A stretch of 64,000 bases of DNA. Source: JACDAE01 sp963744875. Its GTDB lineage: Bacteria; Chloroflexota; Ktedonobacteria; Ktedonobacterales; Ktedonobacteraceae. The notes under the pieces are model-generated. The model worked only from the letters and a program-made list of their open reading frames with translations, did no database searches and had not been told where the DNA came from. The stretch covers positions 1 to 64,000 of the forward strand of contig CAVUVQ010000009.1 of the NCBI GenBank assembly GCA_963744875.1, written 5' to 3'. This document shows positions 19,706 to 27,165 of the stretch, piece by piece. Numbering within the stretch: position 1 is the first letter of the stretch; the number at the start of each line of letters is the position of its first letter. The position numbers and the translations under genes are program-made.

Positions 19706-20692
19706 ATGTCCCTCTCTGGGCGAATCTTTAAATCTATCTTTCGCATTTCTGCGGAAGCCTTTGAACAGATGGCAGGTGAGCGCTACGGTTTTCAAGAGGA
19801 TATGGGACAAACCTGGCTTGGCTTCAAACCAGTCGCGGAGACCCTGGTCGCTGGCTTCCATGCGGTGCTGGATGACAGCCGCTTTAAAGTCCTTGTCCCA
19901 CGGCTCAACGCATTTCCCACCGAGATACGCGGCATTGCCTATGAAGGTGCAGGAATGGGCCTCACCGTGCTGGACGCGTTGCTGCCCTGGAAAAAGCGGC
20001 TACGAGCGTTTCTTACCGGACCCGGTGCCCATTATACTGGTCTGGTCTATATAGGTGCAGGCCTGGTATTGCCTAGGATGCCGAAGAGACCGGAGTCGTT
20101 TATCAAGCAGCTCGATCCAGTTCTTGGTTGGTTGGTGTTAGATGGCTACGGATTCTACGAGGGCTTTTTCGCAAGTAAACGCTATGTCGAGGATAAGGCC
20201 ATCCCTGTCCATCTTTCGCCTTATGGACGACGCGTCTTTGATCATGGTCTAGGTCGTAGCCTCTGGTTCTCGACTGGTGCAAATGCGGATCGTATCTTTG
20301 CAGCCATTGAAGCCTTTCCAGAGGGCAGACGCGCCGATCTGTGGAGCGGCATAGGCCTGGCCTGCGCCTATGCTGCTGGTGTTGTAGATCGCGCTGCAAT
20401 CGAGAAACTACTCATGCTGGCAAGTTCTTATCGCTCTCAATTGGGCGTGGGATCAGCCGTTGCCTCACGTTTGCGCCTGCAGTCGGGCCACGCTGCACCA
20501 CATACAGAACTGGCTTGCGATGTTCTATGGGGCCGTCCCAGTGACATGGTTGCCCATATCACCGATCTCGCCTTGCAAGACCTTCCACTGGAAAGCGAAG
20601 AACCTGCGTACGAAATCTGGCGCAAGCGTATTGAGGCAGAATTTATCGCCCGGGGCGAGCAAGTGCAGAGGCAAAAGGAGACAGTCCAGTGA
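19706..20692 (+). CDS. DUF1702 family protein, copy C (HE to YE variant)
   Basis: A 328-residue third DUF1702 paralogue: IRGIAYEGAGMGLTVLDAL, RVFDHGLGRSLWF, DLWSGIGLACAYAAG and HAAPHTELACDVLWG are kept. The otherwise invariant DGYGFHEGFF block reads DGYGFYEGFF, losing the His found in copies A, B and D. The N-terminus is longer, with EAFEQMAGERYGFQEDMG. The start is ATG at 19706 with a good AAGGAG upstream (19691-19696); a 41-base gap separates it from the antiporter. Its stop overlaps the next GTG (GTGA). Confidence 0.8.
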   Translation: MSLSGRIFKSIFRISAEAFEQMAGERYGFQEDMGQTWLGFKPVAETLVAGFHAVLDDSRFKVLVPRLNAFPTEIRGIAYEGAGMGLTVLDALLPWKKRLRAFLTGPGAHYTGLVYIGAGLVLPRMPKRPESFIKQLDPVLGWLVLDGYGFYEGFFASKRYVEDKAIPVHLSPYGRRVFDHGLGRSLWFSTGANADRIFAAIEAFPEGRRADLWSGIGLACAYAAGVVDRAAIEKLLMLASSYRSQLGVGSAVASRLRLQSGHAAPHTELACDVLWGRPSDMVAHITDLALQDLPLESEEPAYEIWRKRIEAEFIARGEQVQRQKETVQ

Positions 20693-21630
20693 CCTTTTTA
20701 GGAAAAGTGCGTCGATCCCTCTTCGGCATCCCTTCCGAGGAAACGGTGTTTAGTCGGCCAGGATTTGCCAAAGATGCCATTCAACGCTTCCAGCCAGTCG
20801 CGCATGGGTTGGTCGCTGGGTATCATGCCACACTCGAAGATAGCCGCTTTGATGCGTTGATGGAACGGATGAATGAGGTAGATGTCGAACTGCGCGGTTT
20901 TGCTTTTGAAGGCGTCGGTATGGGACTGGCAGCATTGGATTGCATCACCCCCTGGAAGAAGCGCGTCAATGCATTTGTTGAGGGACCGGGTGCTCCCTAC
21001 ATTTATCCATTCTACGTCGGCGTAGGTCTGGCTCTAGCTAGAATGCGCCGCAATCCCGAACATTACCTTGCGCAACTAGACCCTGTACTCAATTGGGTCA
21101 TCGTCGATGGCTATGGCTTTCACGAAGGCTTTTTCGCCTATCGGCGCACAATTGAGAAGCAGGCTGCCCCTAAAAAGCTTTCGCCCTATGGACGTAGGAT
21201 CTTTGATCAAGGCTTAGGCCGAGCTATCTGGTTCTCCGCCGGGGCCAACGTGGAACGTATCGTCAAGACCATCGGGTCTTTCCCGCAAGAGAGACAAGCG
21301 GAATTGTGGAGCGGCATCGGCTGTGCCAGTGCCTATGCAGGAGGCACAGATCGCACTGCGATCGAGGCCATCTATTCCCAGGCAGCCCCTTATCGGCTCC
21401 AACTCGCACGCGGAGCCGTCATCGCTGCAAAGGGCCGTGAACAGGCCAGCAATTTCGCGCCTCATACGGAGATTGCATGCCAAGTGTTCTGTCATATGTC
21501 GAGCGCTCATGCTGCACATATCGCTGATATTGCCAGAGAGGGTCTTCCCATCAATGGTAAAGAACCGGCATACGAAATCTGGCGGCAGCGTATACAGGCA
21601 CAATTTGCAACACAGGCACAAACCCTCTAG
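20689..21630 (+). CDS. DUF1702 family protein, copy D
   Basis: A 313-residue fourth DUF1702 paralogue, with LRGFAFEGVGMGLAALDCI, DGYGFHEGFF, RIFDQGLGRAIWF, ELWSGIGCASAYAGG and NFAPHTEIACQVF. The GTG start at 20689 sits inside the last codons of copy C, which argues for coupling of C and D, mirroring the coupling of A and B. Thus the locus contains two coupled pairs split by the antiporter. No signal peptide or membrane helix. Function unknown; its place between PKS and P450 suggests action on the nascent or released polyketide (inference). Confidence 0.8.
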   Translation: MTFLGKVRRSLFGIPSEETVFSRPGFAKDAIQRFQPVAHGLVAGYHATLEDSRFDALMERMNEVDVELRGFAFEGVGMGLAALDCITPWKKRVNAFVEGPGAPYIYPFYVGVGLALARMRRNPEHYLAQLDPVLNWVIVDGYGFHEGFFAYRRTIEKQAAPKKLSPYGRRIFDQGLGRAIWFSAGANVERIVKTIGSFPQERQAELWSGIGCASAYAGGTDRTAIEAIYSQAAPYRLQLARGAVIAAKGREQASNFAPHTEIACQVFCHMSSAHAAHIADIAREGLPINGKEPAYEIWRQRIQAQFATQAQTL

Positions 21631-21646
21631 AAAGGATGCACTAGTT

Positions 21647-22858
21647 ATGCCAGGTGTTCTTGGAGAAACTTTTAATCCCTTCGCGGAAAATCCTTACCCT
21701 TTTTATGCCCGGGCCAGACAGGAACAACCTGTCGCGTTTAGTCCAGAATTGAATGCCTGGCTCATCACGGGATATAAAGAGATTCAACATATTCTGCTCC
21801 AGCCCGAAACGTTCTCTTCGTGCGATACGCTGACATCACCAACAACATTTTATCCACGCACCCTGGAGGAACTGATCAAAGGCTACCTTCCTGTACCGAT
21901 TGTGCTCAATACTGATGGTGCTGAACACACGCGCCTGCGTTTACCTTTGATGAAGGCCTTCGCACCAGCACGTATTAGAGCCATTGAGCCCTTTATCCGC
22001 GACGTAGCTACTACCCTCGTAGATGCGTTTATTGATGCCCAGCATGCGGAGATCATTAGCCAGTTTGCCTATCCACTGGCACTGGAAGTAGTGTTGACGC
22101 TCCTGGGAATTCCTCGCCATGATATCGCGCAAACGCGCCAGTGGAGTCACGATTGGCTGACGATCATGTCTACACAATTGGAAGAGGAGCAACAGGTAGC
22201 ATGTGCTCGTAGCACGGTCGCATTTCAGCATTACCTGGCTTGTATGATTGCCGAACGACGGGAGGCACCACAAGACGATCTCATCAGTGCATTGCTCTAT
22301 GCAAATATACCGGGACAGGAGCCTCTCACGGAGAATGAGTTGGTGATTACGCTGCAAGGGCTTATTCTAGCCGGGCACGAGAGCACGACCAATATGATCG
22401 GTACTGGTTTACTGCTACTTTTGGAGCGGCCTGAATATTGGCAGCGGCTTTGTGAGCATCCCACATATATTCCATCTGCCGTTGAGGAGATCCTGCGTTT
22501 CGATGCTCCTATTCAGATGTTCGCTCGCACGACAACACGAGAGGTAACCATAAGCGGTGTGACGTTGCCGGAAGATGCATCGCTCTTGCTCTTATATGGT
22601 TCAGGCAATCGGGATGAGAAGGTTTTTCCACACGCACAGGAGTTCCAGTTGGAGCGTGCGAGTAATCATCATCTTGCCTTTGGACACGGCGTGCATTTTT
22701 GTGTAGGTGCAGCACTCGCTCGCCTCGAAGGAAAGATCGCATTTGAGGTGCTCTGTGAACGTATACCACACCTGACCCTCATTCCTGAGCAGATCCTGAC
22801 ACATATTCCTACCCTTTTATTCCGAGGCTACGAACGGCTCGAAGTCGCCTGGACGTAA
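21647..22858 (+). CDS. Cytochrome P450
   Basis: A 403-residue soluble bacterial P450, a heme monooxygenase needing external ferredoxin and reductase. The I-helix AGHESTT, the K-helix EEILR (ExxR) and the heme-binding FGHGVHFCVGAALAR with Cys352 are all present, and the length is normal for the class. The N-terminal NPFAENPYPFYARAR is the usual beginning of actinobacterial-type CYPs. The ATG at 21647 lies 16 bases after the stop of DUF1702 copy D, with AAAGGA in between; the open frame extends further upstream but only inside the preceding gene. Likely role is hydroxylation, epoxidation or phenol coupling of the polyketide. Confidence 0.92.
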   Translation: MPGVLGETFNPFAENPYPFYARARQEQPVAFSPELNAWLITGYKEIQHILLQPETFSSCDTLTSPTTFYPRTLEELIKGYLPVPIVLNTDGAEHTRLRLPLMKAFAPARIRAIEPFIRDVATTLVDAFIDAQHAEIISQFAYPLALEVVLTLLGIPRHDIAQTRQWSHDWLTIMSTQLEEEQQVACARSTVAFQHYLACMIAERREAPQDDLISALLYANIPGQEPLTENELVITLQGLILAGHESTTNMIGTGLLLLLERPEYWQRLCEHPTYIPSAVEEILRFDAPIQMFARTTTREVTISGVTLPEDASLLLLYGSGNRDEKVFPHAQEFQLERASNHHLAFGHGVHFCVGAALARLEGKIAFEVLCERIPHLTLIPEQILTHIPTLLFRGYERLEVAWT

Positions 22859-22925
22859 AGATAGAGTGTGTGCTACATCGATGAAAAGCATTTGAAAGAG
22901 ATCGTAAAGGAGAGAGTAGTGTACT

Positions 22926-24977
22926 ATGGCTATCACATCATCGCCATCTGAAGTGACAACACAGAGCTATGTTGCGGGTTGGCTTGCGCCAGAGGAATTT
23001 GCTATTCTGGAAGTCATCTGCGATACATTACTGCCCTCACTTGAGCCGCCAACTGGCAGTTCTGCAGACCATGCTGCATATTATCAGCGTTGTGCCAGTG
23101 ATCTACACGTTGCCCAGCGGCTGGCTGAGTTGCTGGCACAAGAGAATTCGCAGGTCAAAGCGGATTTGCGTCAACTGTTATTAATGTTCACCAGTCCGGG
23201 TCCGAGCCTGCTCTTCGCTGGCAGTGCTCGTCCTTTCAGTGAACTATCCCAGCAGCAGCGCACACGCTATCTGCTCTCTTTAGCAAATAGTCCTGTAGGC
23301 AAATTGCGTAAGGGTTTTCAGGGCATCAAGCGCCTGGCCTGTTTGATCTATTTCTCTGCCCCTGATGCCACGGGAGTGAATCCTAGTTGGGACATGTTGG
23401 ACTACACCCCATCGGCACCACCAACGCAGGCACCAGCTTCAATCACGCCACGTGCCATCACACAGGATACCATCCTGTCAGCGGATGTCATCGTGATCGG
23501 CTCTGGTGCGGGTGGGGGAGTGGTGGCGGCGGAACTGGCCCAGGCTGGAAAAAGTGTCATTGTACTGGAGAAAGGAGGCTATAACCACGAGGGAAACTTT
23601 ACGCAGCGCGAGTTTCAGGCATCCGAACTCTTTCTAAAGCAAGGGGCTATGGCGACACAAGACCTGGGAGTGTTGATTATGGCTGGCAGCACACTAGGTG
23701 GAAGCACGGTAATCAACTGGATGACCTGTTTTCGCACGCCCGACGATGTGTTAGCCGAATGGGAGCAACAATCTGGCTTGCATGGATACTTCACAGGCCC
23801 GGAGTTGCAGCAGAGTTTCGCGGCAATAGAGGCACGCCTCAGTATTAGCACTGAGCAGAGCAAGCACAACCGACCGAATCAGGTTCTCTATGATGGAGCA
23901 AAAGCACTGGGATATCACTCGGCAACTAATCCCCGCAATGCGGTTGGCTGTGAGAAACGCTGCGGAGGATGTAATTTTGGGTGTCGCTATGGCTGCAATC
24001 AATCGACGACAAAGACCTATCTCCAGGATGCCTATGATCATGGTGCGCAGATTATTGTGCATTGTACTGTGGACCGGGTGCTCATCGAACGCGGGCAGGC
24101 AACTGGTGTCCAGGCGCGGGTGAACGACAGAAAACAGGGGAAAATGTATAACCTGACGGTGCGAGCGGAAACCGTGGTGGTTGCAGCGGGCGCGTTACAT
24201 TCACCTGCTGTTCTGCTGCGCTCTGGAGTAGATAATCCGCACATAGGACGCCATTTGCATCTCCACCCAACCACAGTCAGTGTTGGACTGTATCCAGAGA
24301 AAGTCTACGCCTGGAAAGGTGTCTTGCAATCGGCATATTCTGATCAGTTCACGCACCTGGATGGTAACTATGGATATAAACTTGAGGCTGCACCTGGACA
24401 TCCTGGACTATTCGCGTTAGCACGCCCATGGTATTCGGCACAGGATCATCGGGAACAGATGTTGAGATGTTCCTATTTATCGCCAATGATTATCGTCGTA
24501 CGCGATAAAGGGGAAGGTTCGATTAAACTGGATCAAAATGGTGAGCCGATCGTAAAGTATGCTGTCTCCGCCTATGATCGTAAACATGTGGCACATGGTC
24601 TGAGGCATGGCGGTCGTATCCACATGGCGGCGGGCGCGAACGAAATTATCTCGCTGCAAAACAAACCTACCTACATGGAACCTTCGGCACATACAATCAT
24701 GCATGAACAGCAGCTACGTGATTTCGGGCGTCAGGTTGATCGTCATGGCCTGGGCATCAACCACATTCTGATGTTCTCCGCCCATCAGATGGGTTCCTGC
24801 CGGATGGGGGCAGATCCTAAGACTTCTGTGACGAATGAACATCATCAGGTACATGGTATAAAAGGACTTTTCGTTTGTGATAGCAGCGTTTTCCCATCGG
24901 CCAGTGGAGTCAATCCAATGGTATCGATTATGGGGTTGGCTCATCGGACCAGCCAGTATCTGAAAGCGCACATTTGA
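22926..24977 (+). CDS. GMC oxidoreductase, long-chain alcohol oxidase type
   Basis: A 683-residue FAD enzyme. The ADP-binding GSGAGGGVVAAELAQAGKSVIVLEKGG begins at about residue 190, preceded by a 180-residue helical region as in fatty-alcohol-oxidase-type GMC proteins. The substrate half has a Cys-rich block from residue 342 (CEKRCGGCNFGCRYGCNQS), and the C-terminus carries the GMC signatures HQMGSCRMG and VCDSSVFPSASGVNPM. Such enzymes oxidise primary alcohols to aldehydes with O2 or another acceptor. The Cys-rich motif is characteristic of the long-chain alcohol oxidase branch. There is no signal peptide. It follows the P450 by 67 bases; together they could hydroxylate and then oxidise the same carbon (inference). 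Confidence 0.85.
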   Translation: MAITSSPSEVTTQSYVAGWLAPEEFAILEVICDTLLPSLEPPTGSSADHAAYYQRCASDLHVAQRLAELLAQENSQVKADLRQLLLMFTSPGPSLLFAGSARPFSELSQQQRTRYLLSLANSPVGKLRKGFQGIKRLACLIYFSAPDATGVNPSWDMLDYTPSAPPTQAPASITPRAITQDTILSADVIVIGSGAGGGVVAAELAQAGKSVIVLEKGGYNHEGNFTQREFQASELFLKQGAMATQDLGVLIMAGSTLGGSTVINWMTCFRTPDDVLAEWEQQSGLHGYFTGPELQQSFAAIEARLSISTEQSKHNRPNQVLYDGAKALGYHSATNPRNAVGCEKRCGGCNFGCRYGCNQSTTKTYLQDAYDHGAQIIVHCTVDRVLIERGQATGVQARVNDRKQGKMYNLTVRAETVVVAAGALHSPAVLLRSGVDNPHIGRHLHLHPTTVSVGLYPEKVYAWKGVLQSAYSDQFTHLDGNYGYKLEAAPGHPGLFALARPWYSAQDHREQMLRCSYLSPMIIVVRDKGEGSIKLDQNGEPIVKYAVSAYDRKHVAHGLRHGGRIHMAAGANEIISLQNKPTYMEPSAHTIMHEQQLRDFGRQVDRHGLGINHILMFSAHQMGSCRMGADPKTSVTNEHHQVHGIKGLFVCDSSVFPSASGVNPMVSIMGLAHRTSQYLKAHI

Positions 24978-25030
24978 TTGTAGTGGCATAGATCTGGACA
25001 AAAGCTGCTTCATATTGAGGAGTGCAGACG

Positions 25031-26755
25031 ATGATTGATAACACTCATATAGTTGTACATAGTAACAAATCCTCCGCAAGGCGTAATGCTTATCTAGAGA
25101 AGCCAAAAGATGTTCTGGTGAAATGTACGTCTTGTCAGGCGTTGCTCTATGTACGAACACTAGAAATGAATAGCAAGGTTTGCCCCGAATGTGGTTATCA
25201 CTTCAGGCTTTCGGCGTATGAAAGGTTGCACAGTCTGCTTGATACGGATAGCTTTGTGGAAGCTGAGGCGCATATGTGTTCTAGCGATCCACTGCATTTT
25301 AGTCATCAGGCGCGTACGTATCCTGAGAAGCTGCACGAGGAACAACTACGTACAGGGCTCACCGAAGCCGTGGTGATCGGGACTGGACGCATTGCAGGCT
25401 ATCCACTGGCCCTGGCAGTGATGGATTTTCGCTTTATTGGTGGGAGTATGGGTTCGGTTGTGGGAGAGAAAATCGCACGTGTGATCGAATTGGCGCTGGA
25501 GAAACGTCTCCCGCTCTTGATCGTCTCGGCGTCAGGTGGTGCACGAATGCATGAGGGAATTTTCTCATTGATGCAAATGGCTAAAACTACTGTCGCACTG
25601 CATCATTTAAGTGCGGCTCGGATTCCCTTTATCTCTCTGCTCACGAATCCAACAACGGGTGGAGTGACCGCAAGTTTTGCCATGTCAGGTGATATTATTC
25701 TCGCCGAACCTGGTGCGTTAATTGGCTTTGCTGGCCCGCGTGTGATTGAGCAGTTTACACATCAGAAATTGCCAAAAGACACCGATACGTCCGAATTTAT
25801 GCTTGAGCACGGTATGGTTGATGAAATTGTCGCCCGACCATTGTTGAGAGCAACACTTGCCCAGTTGCTCCATGCCCACCAGACACAGGGTGCTCAGCCA
25901 TTCTCTGTACCGGTGCCACAGAGTATATCGATGCGGCCTGAAGTGACACAACCCATTGCTCATCCCTGGGATCAGGTGCAACTTGCCCGCCATCCCCATC
26001 GTCCTCACACGGAGGACTATATCCGCCTGCTTTGTGCGAGCTTCTTCGAGTTACGGGGTGATCGGCGCTACGCTGATGATCAGGCGCTTATTGGTGGAGT
26101 GGCGACATTCCTGGGGCGAACTATCATGCTTATAGGTCAACAAAAAGGACATGACACACAACAGAGTCAGGCGTGTAACTTCGGTATGCCTCACCCTGAA
26201 GGATACCGCAAGGCACAAAGGCTCATGCGCTATGCAGAGAAATTCGGCATGCCTGTTATCTGTCTGATTGATACACCTGGCGCGTTTCCCGGTCTGGAGG
26301 CAGAACAACGCGGCCAAGCCCAGGCCATTGCGGAAAGTCTTACGCTCATGGCTGCGTTGCAAGTCCCAACGATAGCTGTGGTTATTGGAGAAGGTGGGAG
26401 TGGTGGTGCCCTCGCTCTAGGCTTCGCCGATCGCGTACTGATGTTGGAGCATAGCATTTATACGGTGGCTTCTCCAGAAGCAGCGGCGGCGATTTTATGG
26501 CGAGACAATAAGCTCGCACCACAAGCGGCGACGGTAATGCGCATCACGGCTCCAGATCTGTTGGAGCTGGGAGTTATCGATGGAATTGTTCCTGAGCCTG
26601 TAGGAGGTGCACATCTTAATTATACAACTGCAAGTCGACTGCTTGCGGAACAACTCCACCATGTTCTGGTTGAACTAGTAAACATACCCATTTCTGAGCT
26701 TTTAGAACAGCGCCACGCGAAATTTCGCCAATTTGGTCATTTCTCGCTGAAATAG
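25031..26755 (+). CDS. Fused acetyl-CoA carboxylase carboxyltransferase (AccD-AccA)
   Basis: A 574-residue fusion of the beta and alpha subunits of acetyl-CoA carboxylase carboxyltransferase, which moves CO2 from carboxybiotin to acetyl-CoA to give malonyl-CoA. Residues 1-55 form the AccD zinc ribbon (Cys32, 35, 51, 54), followed by the beta crotonase-like half with SASGGARMHEG and NPTTGGVTASFA. From about residue 315 the alpha half has LIGQQKGHD, YRKAQRLM, IDTPGAFPGLEAEQRGQA and GEGGSGGALALGFADRV. Biotin carboxylase and BCCP are not present nearby. The start ATG at 25031 follows GAGGAG at good distance. A dedicated copy within a PKS cluster suggests extra malonyl-CoA supply (inference). Confidence 0.9.
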   Translation: MIDNTHIVVHSNKSSARRNAYLEKPKDVLVKCTSCQALLYVRTLEMNSKVCPECGYHFRLSAYERLHSLLDTDSFVEAEAHMCSSDPLHFSHQARTYPEKLHEEQLRTGLTEAVVIGTGRIAGYPLALAVMDFRFIGGSMGSVVGEKIARVIELALEKRLPLLIVSASGGARMHEGIFSLMQMAKTTVALHHLSAARIPFISLLTNPTTGGVTASFAMSGDIILAEPGALIGFAGPRVIEQFTHQKLPKDTDTSEFMLEHGMVDEIVARPLLRATLAQLLHAHQTQGAQPFSVPVPQSISMRPEVTQPIAHPWDQVQLARHPHRPHTEDYIRLLCASFFELRGDRRYADDQALIGGVATFLGRTIMLIGQQKGHDTQQSQACNFGMPHPEGYRKAQRLMRYAEKFGMPVICLIDTPGAFPGLEAEQRGQAQAIAESLTLMAALQVPTIAVVIGEGGSGGALALGFADRVLMLEHSIYTVASPEAAAAILWRDNKLAPQAATVMRITAPDLLELGVIDGIVPEPVGGAHLNYTTASRLLAEQLHHVLVELVNIPISELLEQRHAKFRQFGHFSLK

Positions 26756-26807
26756 GGCACTCAATTCCCCTATATTGTCAGAATAAACGAAGAAGGAGAC
26801 TTCAAAT

Positions 26808-27134
26808 ATGAACGTTACAGAACTTTTTGACACCATCCCCGAGAGATTCAATGCAGAGGCGGCTGGAGGCCTCACCAAAACCATTCAATGGAATATTACT
26901 GGCCCTGAAGCAGGGGTGTGGGCTTTCCAGATTATCGACGGAGTAGGGCACCTTATTCCAGGAGGTGTTGAGAATGCAGATGCCACATTTACGGTTAGTG
27001 GCAAAGATTGGCTTGCTATAGCAGAAGGTAGATTAGATTCCATGCGTGCATTTATGACGGGGAAGCTGAAAGTCAGCGGAGATATGATGCTGGCCATGAA
27101 GGTTCCACAGTTTTTCCCGGTTGATGCTCAATAG
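26808..27134 (+). CDS. SCP2 sterol-binding-domain protein
   Basis: A 108-residue stand-alone SCP2 domain. The pattern is typical: an N-terminal helix (MNVTELFDTIPERFNAEAAGG), beta strands with IQWNITG and VWAFQIIDG, then ENADATFTVSGKDWLAIAEGRLDSMRAFMTGKLKVSGDM, where the DATF/GKLK segments line the hydrophobic tunnel. SCP2 domains bind lipids, acyl-CoAs or other apolar molecules. It is placed 52 bases after the carboxyltransferase with AGAAGGAGA as ribosome site. A role in holding a hydrophobic polyketide or acyl intermediate fits the context but is not shown. Confidence 0.85.
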   Translation: MNVTELFDTIPERFNAEAAGGLTKTIQWNITGPEAGVWAFQIIDGVGHLIPGGVENADATFTVSGKDWLAIAEGRLDSMRAFMTGKLKVSGDMMLAMKVPQFFPVDAQ

Positions 27135-27165
27135 ACAGAGAAGAAAACCAAAAAGGAGCAAAATA

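Noticed and set aside
21323..21646. A 108-residue N-terminal extension of the P450
   Set aside because: It lies wholly inside DUF1702 copy D in another frame; the ATG at 21647 with its ribosome site gives a normal-length P450.
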